64,000 bases of DNA, taken from Nitrosovibrio sp. Nv6 (GTDB taxonomy: Bacteria; Pseudomonadota; Gammaproteobacteria; Burkholderiales; Nitrosomonadaceae). The stretch is from assembly GCF_900110495.1 (NCBI RefSeq), contig NZ_FODX01000001.1, forward strand, positions 186,001-250,000, in the 5' to 3' direction. The notes beneath the pieces were generated by a model. It did not search any database. It saw only the letters and a list, made by a program, of their open reading frames with translations, and had not been told where the DNA came from. A program made the position numbers and the translations under genes. Below, piece by piece: positions 18,288 through 26,727 of the stretch; the stretch's first letter is position 1, and every line of letters begins with the position of its first letter.

Positions 18288-18474
18288 TGGCAGCGATGAT
18301 ACGGGGCGTTTCTCCATGGTTCAGTACGCTATCGCACGAATGCGGTGTCATGCGGTGCGGCTGCAGGCGGGCCAGCGATAGCAGGGAGACTGGAGCTATC
18401 AAAATTTATCCATCATTACGGACTACAGGATTCAGTATGCAAAATGCCGTCTGATTAACTTTAGGCCGATTGAC

Positions 18475-18945
18475 ATAAATATTATTTTTAGATGCTGCGC
18501 TTTGGCAATGTTCGTGGGCGCGACCATTATCCCGGCTTATGCGGTTAGCTTCGAAAGCAAAGGCGGCCCGAAAATCAAAAGCGAAGATGGCAATTTTGAG
18601 CTTGGTATCAATGCTCGTGCCCATCTTGATGTTCACGCTTTCAGTCGGGATAGGGCATCAGCATTTCCGCCCTTTGTGAGTCAGTTGGACACCGGCGAGG
18701 AGCGTAGCGGCTTCAACTGGCGCCGCACGTACACTACGCTAACAGGCCGGATATATGGACTGAATTTCAAATTCGAAAATGATTTTGCCGCTGGCGATTT
18801 TCCGGGCAGCATTCGCGAAACTTGGGTATCGGCCGATTTGGGTCCGGAAAGGCTTGCGCTTCATGCTCAACTATTATTTGACCGAGGCTGCAATAGGCAA
18901 TGCGGGTCCCGGCATGACGGAATCGCAAGGATAATCCGTCCGTAA
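18475..18945 (+). pseudogene. Remnant of a phosphate-selective porin O/P-like gene
   Basis: The frame encodes a signal peptide (FRCCALAMFVGATIIPAYA) followed by the N-terminal strands of an OprO/OprP-type porin: GNFELGINARAHLDVHAF, FNWRRTYTTLTGRIYG, FKFENDFA and IRETWVSADLGPERL. Full porins of this family are about 400 residues, while only about 135 fit here. The frame then breaks near 18865 and ends. At the expected start the codon is ATA (18475-18477, followed by Asn-Ile-Ile-Phe) and no ATG precedes the signal peptide; only an internal TTG or ATG is available. Both facts point to a decayed gene. Confidence 0.6.
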
Positions 18946-19042
18946 TTTCCTTCCGAACCCAGTTGAGTTTTTAAACCGTGGCGAGAAGCGTCCTGATTTT
19001 GCCAGCTCCTGGCGCAAACGGCAGGATTGATACGTTGTTGCG

Positions 19043-19609
19043 CTACATACGTTCGATATATTCGCCGCTGTCGGTATTGATCTTGATCTTTTCACCTTGC
19101 AGAACGAAGGGCGGCACCATGACGACAAGCCCCGTCTCCATCTTGGCCGGTTTGTAGGAACTGGTGGCGGTGGCGCCTTTGAGGTTGGGTTCGGTGTCAG
19201 TGATGGTCAGCACTACGCTGGCGGGTAGCTGCACGCCGATTGCACGATCGTTATGGAAATTGACCTGCACATCGGTGTTCGGCAGCAAGTATTCATACTG
19301 ACCCTCAAGGAATTCCTGCGACAGGCTCAGTTGTTCATAGTTTTCCTTATCCATGAAGATATAATTGTCGCCTTCCTGGTAGAGAAAAGTCATATCCCGC
19401 GGCTCGACGAAAGCGCGTTCCACTTTATCTTCGGTACGGATGCGCTGGTTGGTTTTGGTGCCTGCTTCGATATCCTTCATCTCTACCTGCATGAATGCCC
19501 CGCCTCGGCCGCCTACATGGACGTGGTAACATTTCAGCACGCGCCAAATGCGCTTGTCCCATTCGATAAGGTTGCCGACGCGGATTTCGGTTGCAAGAAC
19601 TTTGGCCAT
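19043..19609 (-). CDS. efp: Translation elongation factor P
   Basis: This 188-residue protein has the three EF-P domains: an N-terminal KOW-like domain (ATEIRVGNLIEWD), the middle OB domain (KVERAFVEPRDMTFLYQEG, FMDKENYEQLSL) and the C-terminal OB domain ending in GEKIKINTDSGEYIERM. The EF-P signature lies in NLKGATATSSYKPAKMETG. EF-P rescues ribosomes stalled at polyproline. The loop that reaches the peptidyl-transferase centre reads HVGGRGGAF, so the modified lysine of E. coli (Lys34) is replaced by Arg35. MAKV at 19609 is taken as the start because GGGA precedes it; an upstream in-frame ATG at 19621 would overlap the divergent DNA glycosylase gene. Confidence 0.93.
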   Translation of the reverse strand: MAKVLATEIRVGNLIEWDKRIWRVLKCYHVHVGGRGGAFMQVEMKDIEAGTKTNQRIRTEDKVERAFVEPRDMTFLYQEGDNYIFMDKENYEQLSLSQEFLEGQYEYLLPNTDVQVNFHNDRAIGVQLPASVVLTITDTEPNLKGATATSSYKPAKMETGLVVMVPPFVLQGEKIKINTDSGEYIERM

Positions 19610-19619
19610 CATTTTTCCC

Positions 19620-20357
19620 ATGGATCAAGAAGCGCGCATCTTACTACAAAAAGCTATCGATAATCCCATGCAATCAAGGTTCTCGGCAGATTGCCGTCAA
19701 TGCCCGCGCCTGGCCGGGTTTCTGGATGAGGTGAAAACCCGCTATCCCGATTATTATGCCCGTCCCGTACCGGCTTTTGGCGATCCGGCGCCCAAGCTCC
19801 TGATTATCGGCCTGGCGCCGGGCATGCATGGCGCAAACCGCACCGGCAGACCTTTTACCGGCGATTTTGCGGGCATTCTACTATATCGGACACTCCATAA
19901 ATTTGGTTTTGCCAGCCATGAAGGCTCTGCATCCCCGGAAGACAATTTACAGCTCATGCAATGCCGCATTACCAACGCGGTCAAATGCCTGCCGCCGGAA
20001 AACAAGCCGGAGCCTGGCGAGATCCGCCAATGTAACGGATATCTCTCGTCGGAGATTGCTGACTTTATAAATAGGGGAGGCAGTGCGTTGCTCGCTCTCG
20101 GCGCTATCGCTCATCAGGCGGCGCTTATGGCACTGGGGTTCAAGTCCAGGGATTACCGTTTTGGTCATGGCGCTGTTCATGCCTTACCCCCCGGTTTGAC
20201 ATCCGACACCTTGAAACTCAACGGTTTGACGTTATATGACAGCTACCATTGCAGCCGTTACAATACTCAGACCCGGCGCTTGACTACCGACATGTTCGAG
20301 CAGGTATTTGCCAAAATCTGTACTGATTTGGCTTTTCATCAGAAAACTGGAGATTAA
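19620..20357 (+). CDS. Type 5 uracil-DNA glycosylase (UDGb family)
   Basis: This 245-residue protein has the marks of family 5 uracil-DNA glycosylases. There is an N-terminal Fe-S cluster region beginning CRQCPRL (Cys at about 21 and 24) with a further Cys pair around CRITNAVKC. The active-site loop is LIIGLAPGMHGANRTGRPFTG (LAPG in place of the family 1 motif), and the second motif is HCSRYNTQTRRLT near residue 205. It excises uracil, hypoxanthine and related damaged bases. The ATG overlaps the far end of the divergent efp leader, leaving 10 bases between the two start codons. The ribosome site is weak. The tautomerase gene follows 2 bases after its stop. Confidence 0.88.
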   Translation: MDQEARILLQKAIDNPMQSRFSADCRQCPRLAGFLDEVKTRYPDYYARPVPAFGDPAPKLLIIGLAPGMHGANRTGRPFTGDFAGILLYRTLHKFGFASHEGSASPEDNLQLMQCRITNAVKCLPPENKPEPGEIRQCNGYLSSEIADFINRGGSALLALGAIAHQAALMALGFKSRDYRFGHGAVHALPPGLTSDTLKLNGLTLYDSYHCSRYNTQTRRLTTDMFEQVFAKICTDLAFHQKTGD

Positions 20358-20359
20358 CC

Positions 20360-20548
20360 ATGCCCTACGTCAATATCCGCATTGCGGGTTCGCTCAGCCG
20401 CGAGCAGAAGAAGCAGATTGCCCAGGAAATCACCGATACGCTGGAGCGTGTCGCAAACAAGCCGAAGTCCTACACCTATATCGCTTTTGATGAGCTGCCA
20501 CACGAAAGTTGGGCCATAGGAGGGACTCTGCTGGGCAAGGAGGACTGA
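20360..20548 (+). CDS. 4-oxalocrotonate tautomerase family protein
   Basis: This 62-residue protein has the typical size and fold signature of small tautomerases. Pro follows the initiator Met (MPYVNIRI) and serves as the catalytic N-terminal base once Met is removed. The helix [18 protein letters not shown] and the strand [18 protein letters not shown] follow. Members keto-enol isomerise small keto acids; the natural substrate is often unknown. GGAG lies 8 bases before the ATG. It sits between the glycosylase and uvrC with minimal gaps, so the three genes are probably co-transcribed. Confidence 0.85.
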   Translation: MPYVNIRIAGSLSREQKKQIAQEITDTLERVANKPKSYTYIAFDELPHESWAIGGTLLGKED

Positions 20549-20553
20549 GCGCC

Positions 20554-22374
20554 TTGCTGGCAGAATCTGCTTTCGATGCCAAAGCATTTTGCTCCAGTCT
20601 GCCTTCCCAACCCGGCGTTTATCGCATGATGAACTCGGCGGGCCAGGTGATCTATGTCGGCAAGGCGATTGATCTCAGGAAGCGCGTTTCTTCTTATTTT
20701 CAGAAAAACGGTCTGGCTCCCCGAACCAAGTTAATGGTATCGCAAATCGCTGGGGTCGAAACCACGGTTACTCGCTCTGAAGCAGAGGCGCTGTTACTCG
20801 AAAACAACTTAATAAAGACTTTAACTCCTCGCTATAACATACTGTTTAGAGACGACAAGTCTTATCCATACGTTCTGTTGAGCGGCCATCGCTTTCCCCG
20901 CCTTGGGTTTTACCGCGGCCCACTGGACAAGAAGCATAATTACTTCGGTCCTTTTCCTAATGCGGGGATGGTAAGAGAGAGCATACAACTGCTGCAAAAG
21001 GTGTTTCGAATTCGTACGTGCGAAGACAGCGTATTCAGCAATCGTACCCGGCCTTGCCTGCTCTATCAGATCAAGCGTTGCAGCGGCCCGTGTGTCGATC
21101 TGATCACTGCGGATGCCTACCGGGAAGATGTGAGAGATGCTCAGCTTTTCTTGCAGGGCAAGCAAACCGAGGTGCTGGAAAGCATTGGCAGAAAAATGCG
21201 GGAGGCTGCGAATTCTCAGGAGTATGAGCAAGCGGCATTGTTTCGCGACCAGATTCAGTCACTACGTAAAATCCGCGAAAAACAGTTCGTGGATAGCGGC
21301 AAGGCTCTGGACGCCGACGTAGTTGCCTGCGTTACCGAGAATAACGGTGGCGGAAGAGTCTGCGTCAACCTTGCCATGGTCAGGGGAGGACGTCATTTGG
21401 GGGACAAGAGTTTTTTTCCGCAAAACGCGGAAGGCTATGATCCACCCCAGGTGATGGAGGCTTTTCTGACTCAGCATTATCTCAATCGCAGCGCGCCGAA
21501 TCTCATCATCGTCGGGGAAAAAATCAAGCGGGACACACTTCAGGCTTTGCTCGCCGAACAATCGGGCCACAAGGTTGTTATCAATGCCAATCCCATTGGG
21601 GATCGCCGCATGTGGCTGGATATGGCGACCGAGAATGCGCGGCTTGCACTCGAACAAATGCTGAGTCGGCAGGCCAGCCAGGAGGAACGGCTGCAGGCTT
21701 TGCAGCAAGCTCTGGATATGACGGGACTTGGCCGGATCGAGTGCTTTGACATCAGTCACACGCTAGGTGAAGCCACCATCGCATCCTGCGTGGTTTATGA
21801 CAACTTCGCCATGCGTAACAGTGAATACCGCCGCTACAATATTACCGGCATTACACCTGGCGATGATTACGCCGCCATGCGTGACGTCCTTTCGCGGCGC
21901 TACTATAAAATTGCCGAGGGTGAGGGAAGCCTTCCCGATCTGATTCTGATTGATGGTGGGAGGGGGCAGGTAAATGCGGCTCATGAAGTGCTGGTCGAGC
22001 TTGGGTTGAATGACGCGAATCTGTTAGGCGTGGCCAAAGGTGAGGAGCGCAAACCCGGCCTGGAACAATTGATTTTCCCGGGGGCGGAAAAGCCGTTACA
22101 ATTGCCAAGGGACCACCCCGGGCTGCATCTGATCCAGCAGATTCGAGATGAAGCCCATCGATTCGCCATTTATGGCCATCGTGCCAAACTTGGAAAATCG
22201 CGCACCAGTTCAAGTCTGGAGCAAATTGGGGGTATCGGCGCCAAGCGCCGTCAAAGCCTTCTGGCGAGGTTTGGGGGACTGAAAGGCGTACAGACCGCGA
22301 GTATTGAAGAATTGCAGCAGGCTGACGGCATTAGCCGTGCGCTGGCAGAGAAAATTTACAGGGAATTACACTGA
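20554..22374 (+). CDS. uvrC: Excinuclease ABC subunit C
   Basis: This 606-residue protein is the nucleotide excision repair nuclease subunit UvrC (E. coli 610). It has the N-terminal GIY-YIG nuclease (GVYRMM...[12 protein letters not shown], residues about 20-45), four Cys around [15 protein letters not shown], a UVR domain for UvrB binding ([17 protein letters not shown], about 200), the RNase H-like endonuclease domain ([25 protein letters not shown]) and tandem helix-hairpin-helix motifs at the C-terminus ([15 protein letters not shown]). The start is taken as TTG 20554, because AAGGAGG lies 10 bases upstream and the protein then aligns with relatives; the frame is open from 20509 into the tautomerase gene. 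Confidence 0.95.
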   Translation: MLAESAFDAKAFCSSLPSQPGVYRMMNSAGQVIYVGKAIDLRKRVSSYFQKNGLAPRTKLMVSQIAGVETTVTRSEAEALLLENNLIKTLTPRYNILFRDDKSYPYVLLSGHRFPRLGFYRGPLDKKHNYFGPFPNAGMVRESIQLLQKVFRIRTCEDSVFSNRTRPCLLYQIKRCSGPCVDLITADAYREDVRDAQLFLQGKQTEVLESIGRKMREAANSQEYEQAALFRDQIQSLRKIREKQFVDSGKALDADVVACVTENNGGGRVCVNLAMVRGGRHLGDKSFFPQNAEGYDPPQVMEAFLTQHYLNRSAPNLIIVGEKIKRDTLQALLAEQSGHKVVINANPIGDRRMWLDMATENARLALEQMLSRQASQEERLQALQQALDMTGLGRIECFDISHTLGEATIASCVVYDNFAMRNSEYRRYNITGITPGDDYAAMRDVLSRRYYKIAEGEGSLPDLILIDGGRGQVNAAHEVLVELGLNDANLLGVAKGEERKPGLEQLIFPGAEKPLQLPRDHPGLHLIQQIRDEAHRFAIYGHRAKLGKSRTSSSLEQIGGIGAKRRQSLLARFGGLKGVQTASIEELQQADGISRALAEKIYRELH

Positions 22375-22593
22375 TTGGTTGCACTTGTTGCACGTTCAGA
22401 AATGAAGTCTCGGGCAGGCTTTATCGCGGCTCAGGTATGAACGAGAACGCCGGAGCCATATGGCGGAGATGAAAGGGAATATTGTTTAAGTACAAGGAAG
22501 TGCCCGGAAAAGGCAGGCGAGGCACGGCAAACGGGCGATTCGAATCGGCGGCCCGCACTTATTTGACTATCTTTAGTGGCATATTCTGATCTT

Positions 22594-23166
22594 ATGCCTT
22601 TTAACCTGCCCAACGTGCTTACCTGGATGCGCATACTTGCGATCCCGCTCTTTGTAGGTATTTTCTATTTTCCACCCACCTGGTTGTCCCAATCCGAGCA
22701 GAATCTGATTGCTACGGTTATCTTTACCGTTGCCGCCATCACCGATTGGCTGGACGGTTATCTTGCCAGGGCGCTCCATCAGACCTCGGCATTCGGTGCG
22801 TTTCTTGATCCTGTCGCCGACAAATTGATGGTGGCCGCCGCGTTGATCGTGCTGGTCTACTTGAGCCGACTCGACGCATTGATCGCCTTCATTATCATAG
22901 GTCGAGAAATCACCATTTCAGCCTTGCGTGAATGGATGGCGCAAATCGGCAAAGGAAAAAATCTGGCGGTTTCCTTTCTGGGAAAACTGAAAACCACATC
23001 GCAAATGGCGGCTATCCCGCTGCTGCTGTATCACGAGAAAATAGGTGAAAACTTCAATGCGCAGGAAGTGGGAACGTGGCTGATTTATCTGGCAGCAATA
23101 CTGACCCTATGGTCGATGGCATACTACCTTAAAGTCGCAATCCCGCAAGGGGTGAAGCACGGCTGA
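22594..23166 (+). CDS. pgsA: CDP-diacylglycerol--glycerol-3-phosphate 3-phosphatidyltransferase
   Basis: This 190-residue integral membrane enzyme of the CDP-alcohol phosphotransferase family makes phosphatidylglycerol phosphate, the first step to PG and cardiolipin. The full signature DGYLARALHQTSAFGAFLDP followed by VADK (DG-x2-AR-x8-G-x3-D-x3-D) is at about residues 53-75, and several membrane helices follow. The start MPFNLPNVLTW at 22594 is the usual N-terminus. A GTG at 22576 is also possible and neither start has a strong ribosome site. It lies between uvrC and tRNA-Gly, a common order in beta- and gammaproteobacteria. The 218 bases before it hold no gene. Confidence 0.93.
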   Translation: MPFNLPNVLTWMRILAIPLFVGIFYFPPTWLSQSEQNLIATVIFTVAAITDWLDGYLARALHQTSAFGAFLDPVADKLMVAAALIVLVYLSRLDALIAFIIIGREITISALREWMAQIGKGKNLAVSFLGKLKTTSQMAAIPLLLYHEKIGENFNAQEVGTWLIYLAAILTLWSMAYYLKVAIPQGVKHG

Positions 23167-23235
23167 AAACCGGCTTTAAATCTTGCCTTTCTTGACAAAG
23201 ATAACAGCATCCTTATAATGCCAGATTGCTTTTTT

Positions 23236-23310
23236 GCGGGAATAGCTCAGTGGTAGAGCACAACCTTGCCAAGGTTGGGGTCGCGAGTTCGAGCCTCGTT
23301 TCCCGCTCCA
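23236..23310 (+). tRNA. tRNA-Gly (anticodon GCC)
   Basis: A complete cloverleaf of 75 nt including encoded CCA: acceptor GCGGGAA / TTCCCGC, D arm GCTC-AGTGGTA-GAGC, anticodon stem CAACC / GGTTG with loop TTGCCAA (anticodon GCC at 23268-23270), and T arm GCGAG-TTCGAGC-CTCGT. Confidence 0.97.
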
Positions 23311-23450
23311 GTTACAGGGAAAATGGATTCGTTTGCATGAGGCTATTGTTTGCAAATAATGTGCCCATGCTGAAATCCGTTTTCCTTTTTTAGTTTTTGC
23401 TATTGCATTGCAATGATGACAAACGCAGCCATTTCAGGTTGCACAGCAAT

Positions 23451-23524
23451 GGCGGGGTGGCAGAGTGGTTATGCAGCGGCCTGCAAAGCCGTGGACGCCG
23501 GTTCGATTCCGACCCCCGCCTCCA
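23451..23524 (+). tRNA. tRNA-Cys (anticodon GCA)
   Basis: A 74-nt tRNA with encoded CCA: acceptor GGCGGGG / CCCCGCC, D arm starting GCAGAGTGGTTATGC, anticodon loop CTGCAAA (GCA at 23483-23485), T arm GCCGG-TTCGATT-CCGAC. The decayed integrase gene begins its 3' end 70 bases downstream and points toward it, so the 3' end of this tRNA is the probable former attachment site. Confidence 0.96.
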
Positions 23525-23558
23525 ATTAAATCAATGACTTACGTAACTTCTTCTTTTT

Positions 23559-23592
23559 AACTTTTTCGCCATATTTGAAACTTTTTCGCCAT
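23559..23592. repeat. Two 14-bp direct repeats between tRNA-Cys and integrase
   Basis: AACTTTTTCGCCAT occurs at 23559-23572 and again at 23579-23592, with 20 bases between start points. Such short direct repeats next to an attachment site may be arm-type binding sites for the integrase; this is inference. Confidence 0.5.
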
Positions 23593-23594
23593 TT

Positions 23595-24695
23595 TTACGC
23601 TTTTTCTCGTTTGGCATAACCGGAGATCAAGACCGGGGAGACCCTTTCTCCGACTCTCGCCCTCACGTATTCGGTAGTCATTGATTCCGTAGAATGGCCT
23701 AGCAACTTCCGAGCTTTAGACATGCTCTCCATGTCAGATGCGCTCTTGGCGCGAAGATCCCTGAACTGGAACCGGATAAACTCAATCCCGAGTTCCGCTG
23801 CGCGTTTCTCTGCTCGGTCACGCGCCAACTTGAACTGACTGCGAAAGTATCCGGAGTGCTTCAATTGCTGCCCTTTCGGATCGCAAAGCAAGGTCATACC
23901 CACAACTCCCCGTGACTTGATGCGATCCAACAGCCCCGATAGTTCTCCAACAACATCAATCTGCAGCCGAGCCTTGGTTTTTCCTTGCTCAACCCACAAC
24001 GCCCCATCCTTTACCTGATCCCATCTCATCTTTAACACGTCTGCCGGCCGCTGAGCGGTTAGATAGGCTAGATCGATCGCATCCTGAATTACTGGCGAAG
24101 CGCATTCGTACACCAGCGCAACCATGGCGTCTGTCACGTAAATATCCCGACCTTCCTTGACCTTCATTTGCTTGGTGGTGCCGGTGACGGGGTTCGTTGA
24201 TGACATAAAGCCACGCGCCCGAGCCCAACTAAATACCACGGAAAGGAATTTTATTTCTTTCTTGGCCGATACGTTCGATGATCTGCTGTCGAAATATCGG
24301 ATCATGTACTCCGGTTTAAAATCATCAATCGGCATAGTTCCGAATACCGGCTGCAACTGCTTCCAGTATTTCCTCCGATCCTGAAATGTGCGCACCGATA
24401 GTCCTGACTGCTCGCGGTTCTCTGCCCACACCACATACCTAGAATAAATAGCGGTAAGGCTGCGCTCATCCGGCGTTATCCCTGCCGCTTTGAGTCCTGC
24501 CCGCTCCAATTCCGCCCATTTCATCTTTGCCTTTAGCAAGTCAGATATCCGAGACCGGTTAGTTTACGTTTTCCCTGGCTGTCGAGGGTGTTCGTAATAG
24601 AAGTACTCTGAAACGCTGCCGTCTTTGTTCGTGCGCAAACGACGAACCATGCGCGATGGTAAATCCAGATTTCTTATTTTTGACTTCATCCTCAT
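23595..24695 (-). pseudogene. Tyrosine recombinase (phage/island integrase), N-terminal frame disrupted
   Basis: The downstream part (24539 to 23595, 314 residues) is an intact core: a core-binding domain (VRTFQDRRKYWKQL) and a catalytic domain with TAQRPADVLKMRW (Arg box), GKTKARLQI (Lys), FRDLRAKSASD (second Arg) and LLGHSTESMTTEYV (His and Tyr). The same frame continues upstream as the usual arm-binding start (from ATG 24695: KIRNLDLPSRMVRRLRTN, EYFYYEHPRQPGK), but a TAA at 24566-24564 interrupts it. Reading around 24543-24572 in a shifted frame restores GKRKLTGLGY before DLLKAK, so a one-base and a two-base insertion best explain the break. The core could still be made from an internal start, but arm binding would be lost. 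Confidence 0.75.
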
Positions 24696-24698
24696 AGA

Positions 24699-24923
24699 CT
24701 ATCTCACTTGGGTAAAGTCTGGCAATCTCCCAGGTGCCATATGGGATAGATCAACGCCGGCCAGTTTCATTCTGGCATACCAACGTCCGATTACAGGATC
24801 ATTCGCCGCGTTCAATCCGTGCCGCCAATCGTTATCCTTGCCATTGAACTTGTGCCGAACGCTGGGCTCTGCCGGTTAGCGCCGTAACCTCTTCGGGTTT
24901 GAGGATTCGTCATACGCGTTCAC
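24699..24923 (-). pseudogene. DUF4224-type excisionase-like gene, frameshifted
   Basis: From a GTG at 24923 that overlaps the previous stop (GTGA), the sequence can be read as VNAYDESSNP, then after a shift EEVTALTGRAQRSAQVQW, then after a second shift KDNDWRHGLNAANDPVIGRW through YARMKLAGVDLS to TQVR and TAG at 24701-24699. The middle part fits DUF4224 proteins (ALTG...Q..W), which are small and usually lie just before tyrosine recombinases, as here: 3 bases separate this stop from the integrase ATG. No single frame is open through the region, so the gene is broken at least twice. Confidence 0.6.
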
Positions 24924-25105
24924 TTCATCGTCTCTTTTTCTATGTCTTGAAGCAGAAAAGAGAGTTTCGCAAGTAAAATTCTCGCTTCCCGACCGAGCCT
25001 CGGCCAGTGTGCGACGCGCGTTCTCTCAAATTCAGACCATGTCTCACTAAATTCTCGTAGCAGATAAACATCAAGCATATCGTCGTTTGCGAATGCGATA
25101 ATCAT
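24920..25105 (-). CDS. Small protein of the integrase module, unknown function
   Basis: This 61-residue protein is acidic to mixed in charge, with the N-terminal hydrophobic strand MIIAFANDDMLDVYLLREF and a helical middle (WSEFERTRVAHWPRLGREARILLAKLSFLL). I do not recognise the family. Its ATG overlaps the stop of the HNH gene (ATGA) and its stop overlaps the GTG of the DUF4224 remnant, so it lies in a tightly coupled operon that ends with the integrase. Small proteins in this place are often excision or regulatory factors, but nothing in the sequence proves that here. Confidence 0.5.
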   Translation of the reverse strand: MIIAFANDDMLDVYLLREFSETWSEFERTRVAHWPRLGREARILLAKLSFLLQDIEKETMK

Positions 25106-25365
25106 CCGCAGATGGAATCCAAAATGTTCAGATACTGTCCCAAATCTCTTTCAAGATTTCTGATCAATGCCGCGGGCCATTTTTCAAATCTGAATCTATC
25201 TTTTAAGTCATGACAGGGAATACACGTTTTAACTATATCTCTTCCGCCGTGCCTTTCTGGAACAGGGAAATGATCTCTTTCATACGCCTTAGTTAACAGT
25301 GTGTCGCAGTAGTGGCAAATATCCAGGTTATTTACCCGTGTTCTATCGGTATCGATTGGCTTCAC
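25102..25365 (-). CDS. Small HNH-type endonuclease-like protein
   Basis: This 87-residue protein has the layout of an HNH/recombination endonuclease VII-like zinc module: CHYCDTLLTKAYERDHFPVP (CxxC, then the DH pair), ERHGGRDIVKTCIPCHDLKD (second CxxC with a following His). Such proteins are common in phages and integrative elements, where they cut DNA. The start is GTG at 25365. The frame of an upstream fragment overlaps it by 23 bases. The stop overlaps the next ATG. It appears intact, in contrast to the two recombination genes downstream in the same operon. Confidence 0.65.
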   Translation of the reverse strand: MKPIDTDRTRVNNLDICHYCDTLLTKAYERDHFPVPERHGGRDIVKTCIPCHDLKDRFRFEKWPAALIRNLERDLGQYLNILDSICG

Positions 25366-25555
25366 AAGTCAATTCTCTCGGCAAACCGAACAACTCCTCG
25401 TCTTCCTCAATTCGCCTTCTCAAATACCGCCGCTCGGGGAGTCCAAGCGCAACCAAGAGCGCTCTATCAAGCGCATGGCCCAGCGTTCTGGCGTAATCAA
25501 CAGGATGCGTAAACGATGAAAACTTCGTCCTGGATGAGTTTGTTTGCCCTGGTAT
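25343..25555 (-). pseudogene. 5'-truncated phage-like coding fragment
   Basis: An open frame ending at TAG 25345-25343 encodes HPVDYARTLGHALDRALL, VALGLPERRYLRRR and IEEDEELFGLPRELTCEA. It has the composition of a real protein but no start codon before the frame closes upstream at 25556-25558. It overlaps the HNH start by 23 bases. I take it as the tail of a gene whose front is lost. No family is recognised. Confidence 0.35.
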
Positions 25556-25648
25556 TTATTGTGATCGAGTCGTTGCAGCCCGGGTCGTTGACATTGATAC
25601 CTTTAATCCTTGCGTGCACGGGATAATTATCAGGGAGATAGAGCGGAA

Positions 25649-25831
25649 ATGAAAACGGCCATTCTCTCATCTTGGATGTACCGATCGCCAGAAGATATTT
25701 GCGATGGCCTTATTGCTCGCTCACACCATCAATCCCAGCCTGCGCCGAAACCGCAACCAAAACGGCAGCGCAAGGATCGTTACTATAGCCAGCCGGTCAA
25801 TTCACTTGCGGGAACTCGTACGCATAGCTAA
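25649..25831 (+). CDS. Hypothetical small basic protein in element remnant
   Basis: This frame of 60 residues (MKTAILSSWMYRSPEDICD, then HHQSQPAPKPQPKRQRKDRY) follows AGCGG 5 bases before the ATG. The C-terminal half is rich in Pro, Gln, Lys and Arg. No family is known to me. It lies in the decayed element and may be an orphan phage gene or chance. Confidence 0.3.
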   Translation: MKTAILSSWMYRSPEDICDGLIARSHHQSQPAPKPQPKRQRKDRYYSQPVNSLAGTRTHS

Positions 25832-25968
25832 ACGTGGAGGATTACGCAATGTTTCATAGCGCTCACAGCGCCCTTGCCTGGGCATATCAGGTTTCGGCAA
25901 CACCGATCGTAAAACTGTCGAGCGTCAACGCAATGTGCGGCCCTCCGCGGCGATCCGGTTAAAATCTT

Positions 25969-26253
25969 TTGCTGTCGCACTTATCGGTGCATGAGCAACA
26001 TGCTCAGGCTGCTGCGATTATTGGAATAGCAGAACCGTTAGAGGATCCAGCTTGCCGGGAATACATTGCAGCGAGGTTCGGGGGAATGATGAAGCCTGAG
26101 AATGTTACAGTGATGATGAGCAGGATATTCCAGGCGCTGGGTTCCGGAATTCATGGAAGGCGAGGGGCGTATATGTTGTTGCTGTGTTACTTCGGGGCCA
26201 ATATCGGGTATCGGGCAATTCGGTACGACCTGAAGTGTCGGGAGCGGTGGTGA
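25969..26253 (+). CDS. Hypothetical phage-related protein
   Basis: This frame of 94 residues has the composition of a real protein: EQHAQAAAIIGIAEPLEDPA, CREYIAARFGGMMKP, VMMSRIFQALGSGIHG and LLLCYFGANIGYRAIRYDL. It starts with TTG 25969 or GTG 25987; neither has a good ribosome site. I do not recognise the family. Its place between the integrase module and other orphans suggests a leftover of the same mobile element, possibly a regulatory or antitermination-type protein, which is a guess. Confidence 0.4.
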   Translation: MLSHLSVHEQHAQAAAIIGIAEPLEDPACREYIAARFGGMMKPENVTVMMSRIFQALGSGIHGRRGAYMLLLCYFGANIGYRAIRYDLKCRERW

Positions 26254-26380
26254 TTGAGATTCGCGGCACGGCCTATAGAACCCTTGATGGGATCCATGAC
26301 CGAGATGACCGATGAGATGGAAAAACATAAATTAATCAGGTCGGCTGACACGCAATATGCATCGCTTTCAACTTAGCAAG

Positions 26381-26539
26381 CTAGATGTACCCCAACAAAA
26401 TCAAAATAAGCACTATTAACAGCACCAATCCAATACCGCCACTCGGTCCATAACCCCAGCCGCTGCTGTAACCCCATCTTGGAATCGCACCCACCAAGGC
26501 AAGTATCAGCACAATTATAAGAATCGTTCCGAGAGTCAT
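26381..26539 (-). CDS. DUF3309 family small membrane protein
   Basis: This 52-residue protein begins MTLGTILIIVLILALVGAIP, continues with the typical aromatic-glycine hinge (RWGYSSGWGYGPSGG) and ends with a second hydrophobic helix (GLVLLIVLILILLGYI). This is the exact layout of DUF3309 proteins, very small two-helix membrane proteins common in proteobacteria and often linked to stress conditions. AGGAGA lies 6 bases before the ATG. The function is unknown. No operon partner is seen. Confidence 0.85.
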   Translation of the reverse strand: MTLGTILIIVLILALVGAIPRWGYSSGWGYGPSGGIGLVLLIVLILILLGYI

Positions 26540-26727
26540 TTTGATTCTCCTCGTTTTGATTTGACGTTTTTATTATGCTCTTTTGACGAGTTTTATCTGT
26601 TCGGTGGCAAACGAAATACGATCGAGGCAATAATTGAAGGGTTGGCGTATGGGGTGATAGGGTAGGGCTGGCGTTTATTCAGAAGAGGTTGAGCAGTCGG
26701 CACGAGGCGGTGGGGTGCAGAGTATTG

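Noticed and set aside
25516..25626. 36-codon hydrophobic frame on plus strand (MKTSSWMSLFALVFIVIESL)
   Set aside because: It looks like a small membrane peptide, but the ribosome site is too far away and it overlaps an antisense coding fragment.
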